Shown piece after piece: positions 26,250 to 36,012 of a stretch of DNA of 64,000 nucleotides. The number at the start of each line of letters is the position of its first letter. The stretch's first letter is position 1. The DNA comes from Nostoc sp. ATCC 53789 (GTDB lineage: Bacteria > Cyanobacteriota > Cyanobacteriia > Cyanobacteriales > Nostocaceae), in assembly GCF_009873495.1 (NCBI RefSeq), contig NZ_CP046703.1:1860001-1924000 (forward strand), written 5' to 3'. The notes under the pieces were generated by a model. That model saw only the letters and a program-made list of their open reading frames with translations, was not told the DNA's origin and searched no databases. A program made the position numbers and the translations under genes.

Positions 26250-26441
26250 TTTGGTAATGGAGGGGGATAGAAGTATTAGATCCTCCATAGCCCTGCTTAC
26301 AAAATAGGGGAATGAAACCCCCTTTTTAAGGAGAGTTGGGGGATCTACATTTTGGACAACTGCTGAGAAACCGCTTCAAAATGATTCAAAACATGATCGT
26401 GTTCATATCAACTCCCTATCATGATCACTTACCTATTGAAA

Positions 26442-27350
26442 TTAACTTTGCGCTGACAACCAGGTTACTAAATCATCTAAATTAGAGAAATCTAACTGGG
26501 CATCCACCAACGTCTCCAACTGGGGAATCGATAAACTGGTAATTCTCTGCTCTAAATCAGGAGCAATTTCCCCAAAGCGTCGCCTGAGTAAGCGAAGTAG
26601 CAATGTCACCTCTCCTTCTTGTCTTCCCTCTTGCAACCCTTCTTGTCGCCATTCTTCTCGTTGCTTAAGATAAGCTGGTGATAAGTTCATAATCAACTCC
26701 CTATCCTCATCATTTACATTATCTTTCACCTCTATATTTTTGCGCCAAGAAGCTAAAATCTCTAGCAGTTGATCCCATTTAGAACTTCCTTCTGACAGTT
26801 GAACCAACTCTTCTACCGCCTGTTTTTGCGTCCTTCCCTTCCCTAACACCCTTAACCAAAGAGTATCTTCAACAACAGGTAACTGATTAATGGCTACGAT
26901 CGCTCCTTTCAACAATTCTGGCAGAAAATAAACCCCCTCAACCCAATTCTCTGACTCTTGAATTTTCGCCTCAAATCCGTTCAGCATCCTAGAAGAACAA
27001 GAAGGAGTTAAGATCCATAAACATGGCAATTCTCCCTCTGACAAAGACCGTTTTTCTCGTTTTGCTTGTCGTAATAAATCTCCATGAACCGTATATAACT
27101 TTAATAAACAACTCCTAATTTCTACTTCACTGGGAGCATTACGGAACGGTTCAAATAGACAACTAGTAGCAGCCATTTTCGCCAATAAACCTAATTCTGA
27201 TGTATTAGATGAGGACGTATTGGGGACAAACCAAACATCTATCTCACGAACTTCGCTTTTAACATCTTTGCTGGTTTCTACTTTACCTAAAGAGGTTAAC
27301 AACTCCTCTAGATATTCCTTGGCAAATTGGTCATGGGGTTGTCGAGTCAT
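26442..27350 (-). CDS. Rpn-like/DUF4351 protein
   Basis: A 302-residue cyanobacterial protein. The N-terminus (HDQFAKEYLEELLTSLGKVE, then EVREIDVWFVP) has the spacing of a degenerate PD-(D/E)XK nuclease-like core. A charged hinge EEWRQEGLQEGRQEGEV leads into a C-terminal DUF4351 domain, LLLRLLRRRFGEIAPDLEQ and LETLVDAQLDFSNLDDLVTW. Related proteins are annotated as Rpn-family recombination-promoting nucleases or putative transposases. Whether this one keeps nuclease activity is uncertain. It is monocistronic, between gene remnants and a repeat-rich spacer. Confidence 0.75.
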   Translation of the reverse strand: MTRQPHDQFAKEYLEELLTSLGKVETSKDVKSEVREIDVWFVPNTSSSNTSELGLLAKMAATSCLFEPFRNAPSEVEIRSCLLKLYTVHGDLLRQAKREKRSLSEGELPCLWILTPSCSSRMLNGFEAKIQESENWVEGVYFLPELLKGAIVAINQLPVVEDTLWLRVLGKGRTQKQAVEELVQLSEGSSKWDQLLEILASWRKNIEVKDNVNDEDRELIMNLSPAYLKQREEWRQEGLQEGRQEGEVTLLLRLLRRRFGEIAPDLEQRITSLSIPQLETLVDAQLDFSNLDDLVTWLSAQS

Positions 27351-27848
27351 GAGATTATGAATGTCAGCATTGTTAATTTTGCAGTAATTAGTATTTTTTC
27401 ATATCCAGGAATAATATTTTAATGAATGCAAAGGTTTAGGGACTTCCGGTAAAAAAACATCCCATCCCTGCATTTGGGTAAGGGCGCAAGGCCTTGCACC
27501 CCTACCGCGTGGTCTATGCCTGGATTTCTCACAAGTGAGAAATGAGCGTGAGTGTGGGGGGTGTGGGGAGTGTGGGGAGTGTGGGGAGAAAGAGGAGGAA
27601 TTGAATAACTGCACATCAATGAACGCTGCATTGCCTCCCACACCTCCCACACCTCCCACACTCCCCACCCGAACCACACAATACGTGAGAAATTCGGGTA
27701 TGGTCTTGCGCCCCTACTGTGTGGTCTATTTACCTGAAAATAGCTGTAAGTTGAAAATTATCCTGATTAACAGACATAAGCAGTGTAATTACTAAATACA
27801 GAGTGTTCTAGAAGTTACAACACTAGTTGATTTAGTATAAACAATTTT
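27351..27848. repeat. repeat-rich spacer with GTGTGGGGAG inverted tracts
   Basis: 27548-27590 holds several GTGTGGGGAG units and 27633-27668 holds the complementary CCTCCCACACCTCCCACA, making a large hairpin. Around it, CTTGCACCCCTACCGCGTGG (27493) and CTTGCGCCCCTACTGTGTGG (27704) are direct copies, and GGCGCAAGGCCTTGC is itself a palindrome. Several open frames here (Gly/Pro/His-rich) are artefacts of the repeat. Confidence 0.75.
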
Positions 27849-28400
27849 ATGTTGTCTGATTTAGATTTAGTTAGAGAGTTCGTATGCAACTCTATTCAGA
27901 AAAAAGATATTTTATTGGCAAATCGTTCCTTAACAGCACAAACAATTTATAATACTAACCGTCTGGCAACAAAGGCTGAAGGCATAATTGCCACTGCCCA
28001 ACTAAATCCCACACAAACGGAATTCTTGATTTTGTCTAATTCATCCCATTGGGAATTACTGAATCAGGCTTTGCCAGAATATAATTATCTCCTTAAAGGA
28101 AACATAGATAGTCGTGGTTTCTATCACTATCAATACTGCCAAATTCCTAAAAATTATAGCTTGCAATGTACTAAATCTGTCCTTTTATGGCGAGCTTGGT
28201 GGAAATATCGTAAGAATACTTTACAACTAGGAATTCCATCGGGTCTTTTAATCCAGACAAGAGATTCATGGTATCCAATCCTAGATTTAACCATTAGTAA
28301 GGGACTGCTGTATGTAAAAACTTTAGGAAGTGAGATAGAAATTCATGCAGATGACCTAGTAATTTGGTTAAGCAAAATTGAAGCAAATTCTCAAAATTAG
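27849..28400 (+). CDS. conserved hypothetical protein, 183 aa
   Basis: Begins MLSDLDLVREFVCNSIQKKD, has a central NPTQTEFLILSNSSHWELLN, a Trp-rich VLLWRAWWKYRKNTLQLGI and ends with a mostly beta region QTRDSWYPILDLTISKGLLY. No signal peptide or membrane segment. I do not recognise the family. Codon use is A/T-rich but similar to neighbours, and the frame is clean, so I take it as a real gene. It ends just before another polypurine hairpin. Confidence 0.65.
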   Translation: MLSDLDLVREFVCNSIQKKDILLANRSLTAQTIYNTNRLATKAEGIIATAQLNPTQTEFLILSNSSHWELLNQALPEYNYLLKGNIDSRGFYHYQYCQIPKNYSLQCTKSVLLWRAWWKYRKNTLQLGIPSGLLIQTRDSWYPILDLTISKGLLYVKTLGSEIEIHADDLVIWLSKIEANSQN

Positions 28401-28662
28401 TTATCAAGGAAGGCAGGAGGCAGAGGGCAGGAGGCAGGAGGAAAACTGCCCGACGCTCGATGACTCGCTACCGCTTCGCTATCTGCCTCTTGCCGCGATC
28501 ATAGGGGGCAAGGGTTTAATACCCCCTCCAAATTGAAAATTTGGTGGCTCTTTTTCAGGAGGGGTTTGAATCCTCAACTGAGGTAAAACCTTCTGCCTTC
28601 TGCCTCCTGCCTCCTGCCTCCTTCAATAATTAAAAACTTTACCCTTACCTACCCCTCATAAG
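28401..28662. repeat. GGCAGGAGGCAG inverted-tract spacer
   Basis: 28408-28440 (AGGCAGGAGGCAGAGGGCAG) and 28592-28622 (CTGCCTCCTGCCTCCTGCC) are inverted copies separated by about 150 nt that include CCCGACGCTCGATGACTCGC and a second dyad, GGTATTAAACCC-like. No gene. Confidence 0.7.
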
Positions 28663-31600
28663 TCAGCTACGACTATAAATTAGGTTTGCGATCGCTCGAA
28701 CTAATTTAGCTGGCTCTACAGGTTTGGTGATATGCTGCCCAAATCCGGCGGCGATTGCCTGTTGGTAGTCAGCCTCACCAGCATAAGCTGTAAGAGCGAT
28801 CGCTGGAATTGTCCCTCCTTGTTCTGGTGACATTGCTCTGATTTGACGCATCAGCATATAGCCGTCTATTTCTGGCATTCCAATGTCGCTTAACAGCAGA
28901 TTTGGTTGGAACTGAGGCATAGTTTGTAATGCTTCCACAGCCGATGCTGTCTGATTTACCACCGCGCCAGATTGCTCCAAAATGAAAGCAATTAACTCTC
29001 GCGTATCACGCTCATCATCCACAAGTAGAACTTTTACCCCATTTAGATTGGGCAAATCATCAGGTTGTATACGAATCTGGTGGCTATCTGGGTGAATCTT
29101 AATCGTTGGTAGCATGACTGTAAAAGTTGCTCCCTGTTCTTCGCCTAAACTTTCTGCCTTAACTGTGCCTCCATGTAGCTCGACGATATGACGAACAATA
29201 GCTAATCCTAATCCCAATCCCCCGAATTTTCTGGTAGTTGCACCATCAGCTTGTCGGAAGTAGTCAAATACGAATGGTAAAAAATCTGGGCTAATTCCCT
29301 TACCTGTATCACTGACTCGAAGTTGAACCTGAGAACCAACAGACTGTAAACTAATTTCTACCTCTCCACCTTGCGGTGTAAACTTAATCGCATTGGAAAG
29401 TAAATTCCAGATAACTTGCTGCAATCGACCAGAATCACCAGTTACTAGGAATTTTGAATCGCACCTTTGGGATGCTGGAAGCGCAACTTGGATTTGGGAG
29501 TTAAAATCGATAGATTCTAAATTTCCGTGAGAATTTTCTAATCCAAAATCGTTTGCGTAGTGTTCCGCAGGAAAGTCTAAAATCGTAAATTGCAAATTGA
29601 TAGATTTAGCTTGGGCGGCTAGACGTACAGTTTCTATTGCAGATGCGATCGCAGTTTCCAGATTTACAGGAGCAATATTCAAACTCAGTTTACCTTGTAA
29701 AATGCGAGAGACATCCAGCAAATCTTCAATTAATTGAGTCTGAAGCTTGGCATTACGCTCAATGGTTTCGAGAGCGCGAGTAGTGGTTGCTTCATCATAC
29801 TTTTTAGTTTGCAGTAACTTTGACCATCCCAAAATCGGGTTTAGCGGCGTGCGAAGTTCGTGGGAAAGAACCGCCAAAAATTCATCTTTAATCCGGTTTG
29901 CTTGGATCAATTCTTCTTTGCGTCGCTGTAACGAAGTCATTAACTCGGCGCGTTCCAAAGCAACCGCTATCTGATCGGAAGTTGCTTGTAGTAGAGCAAT
30001 CTCCCCAGAGGTAAAGTGGGTACGGGTGCGACTGGCAAAGGAGAGGACACCAAGCAGCTTTCCCTGAGCAATTAACGGTTGACCGGCGTATGCTGTGATT
30101 TCCAAAGACTTGAGGATGTGGGCATTTGGATGAGTAGAGTTCAGCACATTATTGACGACAATTTGACGGCGTTCTTGCGCTATTAGTCCGCACATCCCTT
30201 GATTAAATTCCAGGTATTCAATTGCTTGAAATACTTCATCAGTAATACCATTCCAAGCTACTAACCGAAGTTTCTGCTGATTTTCGTGTGTCTCAATTAG
30301 ATAGTGGAAGTAAAAATGTAAATCCATTTGCGCCGAAAGTTTATTAAACAAACTGTTCATTAAATCCAACGGACGCTCGGTTGAAAGCAAATCACTGGTG
30401 GTTTCTGAGAGCAGTTTGAGCCTTTCACTGCGCTCTTGCAAAGCAAGTTCTGCAAGCTGGCGTTCACGAAGGATGCGTTCGCGTTCGGTGATGTCAACTG
30501 CAACCCCTCCTACTAGACGTTGCCCTGTCGCATTTGCAATGGGAAATTTATATACTAAAAATTCCCCTAGAGTGCCATCTGTGCGTGGGGCAGACTCGAT
30601 GGTTTCAACAACCTGATTCGTTTGGGCAACTATTCGAATGTTATCAAGTAAGGGTTGAGCTATTTGGGCTGGATATAGGTCAAAAATGTTTTTATTAATC
30701 GCTTTTTTGGTTGCTACATCAAATATGGTCAGATAAGTTGGACTGAGGTAAAGTATACGCCCGTCTGCATTGGTAATCCATGCTGCGGCGGGAATATTGT
30801 CCATAAAAGCTTGAAATTGCTCTTGACTCTGACTCAGCGCTTTTTTAGCTTGCTTGAGGTCACTAATATCAAGAATAAATGCAACTGATTTCTGCCCAGA
30901 TTCTCCTAAAAGAGAGTAGCCAACTACAACTGGGACAATAGAACCATCTTTGCGAATACATTCCTTCTCATAAGGTGTACAGGTTCCCTTTACTGTTGCC
31001 TCAGCAATAGCCAGTTCATCTAAATATTGATACTCAGGAGGCGTAATATCACTCCACTTTAGTCTACCTGCCTGAATATCTGCTTGGCTATAGCCCACAA
31101 TTCTCAAGAACTCGTCGTTGGCTTCAGTGATACTACCATTCACATCACCAAAGATAATGCCAACTATATTTGCTTTGACAAAACTCCTGAGTCGTTCTTC
31201 ACTTTCTTGGACTGCTTTCTCTGCTTGTTTGCGTAAGCGAAGCTCGTCGTAGACATCGCTAATATCTGTAGTGCTGCCAATAATGCGTACTGCTTTTCCA
31301 TCAGCATCCCGTTGCACCACTATTCCTTGATCTAGTACATAGACGTACTGGTTATCTTGGTTGCGAATGCGATACTCAGCAGTATAGCGATCGCAATTTG
31401 CCAAAGCGATCGCCGACTCCTCTTGTACGCGCTGCAAATCCTCTGGATGCACAAGTTCTCGCCACCAATTACCTGTTGGTTCTGCAATATCGAGAGAATA
31501 GCCCAAAATTCGGGTTAACCCATCGGTTCTTTCAACGGTATCCTGTTCTACATTCCAGTCATAAATAAGACAGTTAACCGCCGATGCTGCTAACTGAAAA

Positions 31601-32400
31601 CGTTCGTTAGCTAACCTCAGACGTTCTTCCTTCTCCCGCAAGATTTGTTCGGCTTGTTTGCGTTCGCTCAAATCAACAACAAAGCCAATGACAGTTTCTT
31701 CGTTGTCTTCTACCAGGACAGAACCGAGCAAAACGCAAACTCTTGTGCCATCTTTGCAGATATATTCCTTCTCAAAGGGTTTACAGACTCCGGTTGTTCT
31801 CAGTTCTTCCACTGAACGCTCACTCAATAGAAGATACTCAGGTGGGGTAATTTCACGCCAGTTCATTTGGTTAGCCGCCAAATCTTCTCGCGTATAGCCG
31901 ACCATTTTTAGAAAAGCATCATTTGCTTCTATAATCGAACCGTTCTTAATATCAGTAACAATGACTCCAATGATGTTGGATTCTGCGAGGCGACTAAACC
32001 GCATTTCGCTATTTTGCAACAATTTCAGGCTTGTCTCAGCCTTACGTCTGGCAGTTCGCAACTCTGAAGATAGGGCGGTAATTAAGAAGGATACTAGTGA
32101 GAATGTGGTTAATTGTACTAAAACGTTTAGGCTGAGAAAATCGAACGAGTAGACTGGCTCCAGCAAAAAATACAGCGCAGTTGTAACAGATAATGCGATC
32201 GCTAATACTCCAAGTATCATGCCGCCGTACCAGGCGCTGACTGCCACAGCAGCATAAAATAATGTAAATACGCTCGGATCAAAAACTGGTAGCAATAATT
32301 GTGTAACCAGCAGCGCCGCTATGACTGCCAGAATCATCACGCCATAGGTTAGTAACCAAGAGCGGATTATCAAAAATTTTTCGGATACTTTCAGCATCAT
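28663..32400 (-). CDS. hybrid sensor histidine kinase (DUF4118-PAS x4-GAF-HisKA-HATPase-REC)
   Basis: A 1245-residue kinase. Residues 15-110 form a KdpD-like four-helix DUF4118 membrane region (FTLFYAAVAVSAWYGGMILG). PAS/PAC units lie at about 135-255, 265-390, 400-515 and 525-640; the first and third are near-duplicates (IEANDAFLKMVGY and TEANDEFLRIVGY, both followed by ITPPEY). A GAF domain spans about 665-820. HisKA has LSHELRTPLNPILGWSK with His near 843, the ATPase has NLLSNAIKFTPQGG, DTGKGI and GGLGLGLAIV, and a C-terminal receiver has LLVDDERDTREL and the phosphoacceptor Asp in LLLSDIGMPEIDG. It starts one nucleotide after an XRE regulator gene, forming a two-gene unit. Confidence 0.95.
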   Translation of the reverse strand: MMLKVSEKFLIIRSWLLTYGVMILAVIAALLVTQLLLPVFDPSVFTLFYAAVAVSAWYGGMILGVLAIALSVTTALYFLLEPVYSFDFLSLNVLVQLTTFSLVSFLITALSSELRTARRKAETSLKLLQNSEMRFSRLAESNIIGVIVTDIKNGSIIEANDAFLKMVGYTREDLAANQMNWREITPPEYLLLSERSVEELRTTGVCKPFEKEYICKDGTRVCVLLGSVLVEDNEETVIGFVVDLSERKQAEQILREKEERLRLANERFQLAASAVNCLIYDWNVEQDTVERTDGLTRILGYSLDIAEPTGNWWRELVHPEDLQRVQEESAIALANCDRYTAEYRIRNQDNQYVYVLDQGIVVQRDADGKAVRIIGSTTDISDVYDELRLRKQAEKAVQESEERLRSFVKANIVGIIFGDVNGSITEANDEFLRIVGYSQADIQAGRLKWSDITPPEYQYLDELAIAEATVKGTCTPYEKECIRKDGSIVPVVVGYSLLGESGQKSVAFILDISDLKQAKKALSQSQEQFQAFMDNIPAAAWITNADGRILYLSPTYLTIFDVATKKAINKNIFDLYPAQIAQPLLDNIRIVAQTNQVVETIESAPRTDGTLGEFLVYKFPIANATGQRLVGGVAVDITERERILRERQLAELALQERSERLKLLSETTSDLLSTERPLDLMNSLFNKLSAQMDLHFYFHYLIETHENQQKLRLVAWNGITDEVFQAIEYLEFNQGMCGLIAQERRQIVVNNVLNSTHPNAHILKSLEITAYAGQPLIAQGKLLGVLSFASRTRTHFTSGEIALLQATSDQIAVALERAELMTSLQRRKEELIQANRIKDEFLAVLSHELRTPLNPILGWSKLLQTKKYDEATTTRALETIERNAKLQTQLIEDLLDVSRILQGKLSLNIAPVNLETAIASAIETVRLAAQAKSINLQFTILDFPAEHYANDFGLENSHGNLESIDFNSQIQVALPASQRCDSKFLVTGDSGRLQQVIWNLLSNAIKFTPQGGEVEISLQSVGSQVQLRVSDTGKGISPDFLPFVFDYFRQADGATTRKFGGLGLGLAIVRHIVELHGGTVKAESLGEEQGATFTVMLPTIKIHPDSHQIRIQPDDLPNLNGVKVLLVDDERDTRELIAFILEQSGAVVNQTASAVEALQTMPQFQPNLLLSDIGMPEIDGYMLMRQIRAMSPEQGGTIPAIALTAYAGEADYQQAIAAGFGQHITKPVEPAKLVRAIANLIYSRS

Positions 32401-32401
32401 C

Positions 32402-32656
32402 TTAAGAGTCCTCCCGTTGCTCCGCTTTCAGGAGATACTCGTTCAGTAGTCTTTTGCCTGGTTCGCCCATCTTCTGTAACATTTCTTCAATCAGCTTTAG
32501 TGCCATCTGCGAAGGCACTGTAGATCCGTTCTCCCAGCGATTGACTGTTCGCAGGGAAACTCCTAACTTGGCTGCAAATTTTTCCTGAGAAAGATCCAGT
32601 TGCTGCCGAAGTTCACGGATTAAATCTGAAATTTTTAGTGGCTTTTTTAGTTCCAT
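32402..32656 (-). CDS. XRE-family helix-turn-helix regulator, 84 aa
   Basis: A single HTH_3 domain: LIRELRQQLDLSQEKFAAKL, then GVSLRTVNRWENGSTVPS, with the recognition helix at about 37-48. The C-terminal helix MLQKMGEPGKRLLNEYLL is charged. No other domain. Only one base separates its stop from the start of the hybrid kinase, so they are co-translated. A plausible reading is that the kinase controls, or is controlled by, this DNA-binding protein; the promoter upstream of 32656 is a likely autoregulatory target. Confidence 0.9.
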   Translation of the reverse strand: MELKKPLKISDLIRELRQQLDLSQEKFAAKLGVSLRTVNRWENGSTVPSQMALKLIEEMLQKMGEPGKRLLNEYLLKAEQREDS

Positions 32657-33098
32657 AATAGGAAGATTAGGACAAGTGTCTTGCCATCTGGCTCCAACTT
32701 GAGGAAGAATTTAAATAATCATTAGTTATTATCAATTTCATCTTTTGGCGAAACACCAATATCATTTATTAGTCTTAATTGCTTGTTATTCACTTATTTA
32801 ACTCCTCTGCCACAGTTCTGATGAATACTCACTGTTCTAAGGTTGTGCGACCTAAGAAGCTAACTATAAAATAAATATTAAATTTTCTTGCTGTGTAATG
32901 TCGAAATAGTATAATTGCCAAGCAATTTGATGATTTTCAAGCATTACGCATTCCTGCAAATTTATGGAACGTTAAATTGCTATGCTTCATACACAACTTA
33001 GTTTTTTACATTATAAATATTCTCTTGAGCGCAATAAGAGAATAGAGAAACTAACCGCATTAGCACAACGTCTTACAGAGGAAAGATAGTTATAAAGG
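32657..33098. other. gene-free upstream region
   Basis: Upstream of the XRE-kinase pair. Contains a 35-codon frame at 32981-33088 (MLHTQLSFLHYKYSLERNK, then RIEKLTALAQRLTEER) that reads protein-like but lacks a ribosome site and may be a gene remnant. Otherwise A/T-rich with no clear signal. Confidence 0.4.
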
Positions 33099-33167
33099 GT
33101 TTGTGCCTTATACCAATTTTTTATGAAGCTGCATAGAATTCGATCCCCCCTAGCCCCCCTTATTAAG

Positions 33168-34591
33168 CTACGGTGTACACACAAGTTTGCCCAGAGCGAG
33201 TTTCCACCCAAAAAAGGTGGATTCAAATTGCTCAAGACCGCGAACCAAAGTAGTAATACCGGGAGGTTTTTGAGACTTGTAACCAGACCAACCACCAAGC
33301 CGAGCAATAATCCAAGTAGCCCAAGGAAGAGAGGAAGGAAGATAGGGATTTTGTTGCAATTGAGTTTTCCCCTCTAAAGTTGGTGAAATGCTAGACAAGC
33401 AATGCTGTTGCTCGTGTGAAAAAGCAACAGTAGCAGGTAAATTAGGGTTATCCCGTCCCTGAATCAGTTGTAAAATTCGCACGGCGACTGACAAAGCTAA
33501 TACAGTCAGTCGTTGAATGGCAGCAATCGATTCTAATTGGGTAGCTTCGAGATTTAAACCAGCAGTTTTGAGGGTGGCAAAAAGTTGTTCAATTCGCCAT
33601 CGCCAGGTGTACCATCGAATCACCTGTAAAGCTTGTTCTAAACAAACAACTTGGTGGGTGGTGAGCAATCGCCAATGAATCGGTGCTTGACCTGGTGGTG
33701 GGTTGACCTCCACGGCTTCCACGGCATAAAGTGTCACACTCGGAGGATAATCTTGTCCATTCAATTTATCTGGACGTTGAATTTTCACCATTGCACGGCG
33801 AACAATTAATAATGCCTCTCTTGCGGTTCTACTAGTGCGTGCATCTGCTGGGACATCTACTGTGTAAGTCCCCTCGCTCGGCTGTTGGTTTAAGTATGTA
33901 TAAAATGATGAGGTCTTTCCCACCAGGCGACGGTCAATGCGCGCTCTGACCAATACATGATTGTCTTGATTTGCGACTGTCACAAATTCCTCATACATAT
34001 CACTTTCTCGGTCGCCGATATGGGTAATCATTTTGGCTTCACCAACATTGATGCACTGTTGAGTTTCATCAGCTGAACGCAGCCATTTGTATGATTCTTT
34101 CTCCTCTATTGGCAATTGGCTATAGTTTCGTTCATGTTTATCTTGATGGTTGATATCTCTAGTCCACAGTTTTACTGTACTTATCCCCAAGGGAAATCCA
34201 TTTGCTGCATCTAATACTAGTGTGGGATGAATATAAAATCCTATATCCCTATTGTTTCCTACTACACCTAGACCCAAAGCTTCCAACCTGCCTACATGAG
34301 ACTGCAAGTTAATTTCGCTGGTATCACTGATAGCTAATATATGCTTTCCTTCTACATGAGATACGCAGTGATCTGATAGGCTTCGCACTAATTCCCCTAC
34401 TGTCACACTCTTATTCTCCAAAAACCGATAGTATCCTATTTGTTCGGCTCTATTTTTACTTATTTGTCGAATGCTGACTGATTGATGTTTTCCCAAAGCT
34501 TCGTACAATGCTGCCCCCTTTTTATCAGTCTTGGGTCTCCAAATGCTTTTCCCTCTACTGCTTGCGCGTGTATTCTGATTGGATTTTCCAT
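33168..34591 (-). CDS. IS4-family DDE transposase, with a frame break near the N-terminus
   Basis: The main frame encodes DDE motifs: Asp in ILAISDTSEINL, Asp in ITHIGDRESDMYEEF, and the Y-2-R-3-E-6-K signature in YTWRWRIEQLFATLK. A frame from TTG at 34610 runs through to the stop, but its first ~30 residues do not look like a transposase. The ATG at 34591 has GGGGAG upstream and reads MENPIRIHAQAVEGKAFGD, PRLIKRG, the expected IS4 start, and would run out at TAA 34460-34462. The two frames join at an A5G5 tract (34514-34523) by a -1 shift. Either programmed frameshifting or a one-base slip in a homopolymer explains this; transposase activity depends on which. Confidence 0.85.
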
Positions 34592-34654
34592 CGCCTTTTA
34601 CTCCCCACAACTCCTTCCCTTATTACTTTACTTGGACTTGTGTGTACACCGTAG
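33168..34654 (-). mobile_element. IS4-family insertion sequence, about 1.49 kb
   Basis: Perfect 19-bp terminal inverted repeats CTACGGTGTACACACAAGT (33168-33186) and its complement (34636-34654), flanked by a 9-bp direct repeat CTTATTAAG (33159-33167 and 34655-34663), read as the target duplication. The duplication is intact and the repeats identical, which indicates a fairly recent insertion. It contains one transposase gene on the minus strand whose stop codon lies in the left repeat. Confidence 0.92.
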
Positions 34655-34945
34655 CTTATTAAGGGGGGAACCAGAAAAACATCTATCAAAGTCCCCCTTT
34701 TTAAGGGGGATTTAGGGGGATCAAGATATGTGCAACTTCACATTAAATTGGTATTAGTTCCGTGAATTTTTGAAAAATTGGGATGCTCCCAACGTAATCA
34801 CTGCTTGCTTATTTCAACAGGATAATTTTTCTAAAGCTCTTGTCAGTAGTGTTTGAGATGTCCTTAACCTGAGTCAGATACCAATGGCAAAACTATAAAG
34901 CTATAATGCACTTTTAATCAAATGTTTGCCTGAACTTTAACCGTT

Positions 34946-35986
34946 TTGATTAATCAACACTCCCAAAACCTCCTCGATACTCAACTGGAAAATGCACCAG
35001 GTGAAGGCTATATATTTAGCTGGTTTGATTGGTTTTGTCTTTGGTACCCTCCAGGCTGGCTAATTTTATTTAACCGCCATTGGCAGCACTATCATACCGA
35101 TATAGACGGTTGGAATTGGCCCGAATATGGATTATTTTTAATTCCTGGCGGATTTTATCTAGCGATGCTGATTCGCTGGTTGCGTCTTGGTTTCCGTTCA
35201 CCGCGAAAAGAACTTGGTGAATTTGATCCCAAATATCAACAAGCTTTTCGCAAAGAAGTTCTCGGCCCCATCGTCAAATACTATTTTCGGGGAGAATTAA
35301 AACAAGTCGAAAACTTGCCGCAAACAGGGCCATTGATTGTGGTAATGAATCACGCAGGGATGAGTTTTCCTTGGGACTTTTTGACTTTGGGTTATTTATT
35401 AAGTGAAGCTAGAGGATGGGTGGTACAACCCGTAGCAAGCCCAGCATTATTTGATCATCCTTGGGTTATTTGGTGGCTACCACCTAAATGGTCGCAGGTT
35501 TTGGGTGGTGTGCGAGCCGAATTAGATAATTTTGAGGCAGCTATGGCCCAAGATAAAATTATCTTATATGCACCAGAAGGTATCCGTGGCCCTCTGAAAG
35601 GTTGGAAAAGACGCTATCAACTAGAAAAATTTGATGTGAGTTTTGTTAAGTTGAGCGATCGCTATCATATTCCCATTCTCCCAGTAGTTTGCATCGGGAG
35701 TGAGTTTTTACATCCCTGGGCTGTTAATTTCCAGAAATTGCAACGACTAGTCAAATTACCATTCTTACCTGTATCGCCTTTGATGTTTGCCTTAATTCTG
35801 TTTCCTTCAATGGGAATTTGGGCAATGAGGACTCGCTTGCATTACTATATTCAGCCTTTAGAACCAGCAGAATTACACAATTCAAACAAAGGGCGGACAG
35901 AAGCTTATCAGCAAGCACAACAATTACGAGAAAAACTGCAATTTAAAATTAATTCAGAGACTATTGATCGAGTAAATATATCTTAA
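34946..35986 (+). CDS. lysophospholipid/glycerol-3-phosphate acyltransferase family protein (PlsC-like)
   Basis: A 346-residue protein from TTG at 34946. Motif I of the acyltransferase family is NHAGMSFPWD (NHxxxxxxD type, about residues 130-139), and motif III is YAPEGIRGPLKG near 210. A hydrophobic segment FLIPGGFYLAMLIRWLRLG lies before it. It should acylate a lysophospholipid or related acceptor at the membrane; the long N-terminal region is not typical of PlsC itself. The start is uncertain. It lies downstream of the nested IS/MITE and alone in its unit. Confidence 0.8.
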   Translation: MINQHSQNLLDTQLENAPGEGYIFSWFDWFCLWYPPGWLILFNRHWQHYHTDIDGWNWPEYGLFLIPGGFYLAMLIRWLRLGFRSPRKELGEFDPKYQQAFRKEVLGPIVKYYFRGELKQVENLPQTGPLIVVMNHAGMSFPWDFLTLGYLLSEARGWVVQPVASPALFDHPWVIWWLPPKWSQVLGGVRAELDNFEAAMAQDKIILYAPEGIRGPLKGWKRRYQLEKFDVSFVKLSDRYHIPILPVVCIGSEFLHPWAVNFQKLQRLVKLPFLPVSPLMFALILFPSMGIWAMRTRLHYYIQPLEPAELHNSNKGRTEAYQQAQQLREKLQFKINSETIDRVNIS

Positions 35987-36012
35987 GTAGTGATTAGATG
36001 TAGGTTGGGTGG

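Larger units (their letters stand above)
33108..34755. repeat. MITE-like element split by an IS4-family insertion
   Basis: The left end TTATACCAATTTTTTATGAAG (first 20 bases from 33108) and GCATAGAATTCGATCCCCC continue into TAGCCCCCCTTATTAAG; the right part has AAGTCCCCCTTTTTAAGGGG, GATCAAGATATGTGCAACTT and ends CACATTAAATTGGTAT. Reverse-complemented, the right end reads ATACCAATTTAATGTGAAG, matching the left end. The IS lies between them. Confidence 0.6.

Noticed and set aside
27399-27795. Three open frames rich in Gly, Pro or His
   Set aside because: They are translations of the GTGTGGGGAG and CTCCCACAC tracts.
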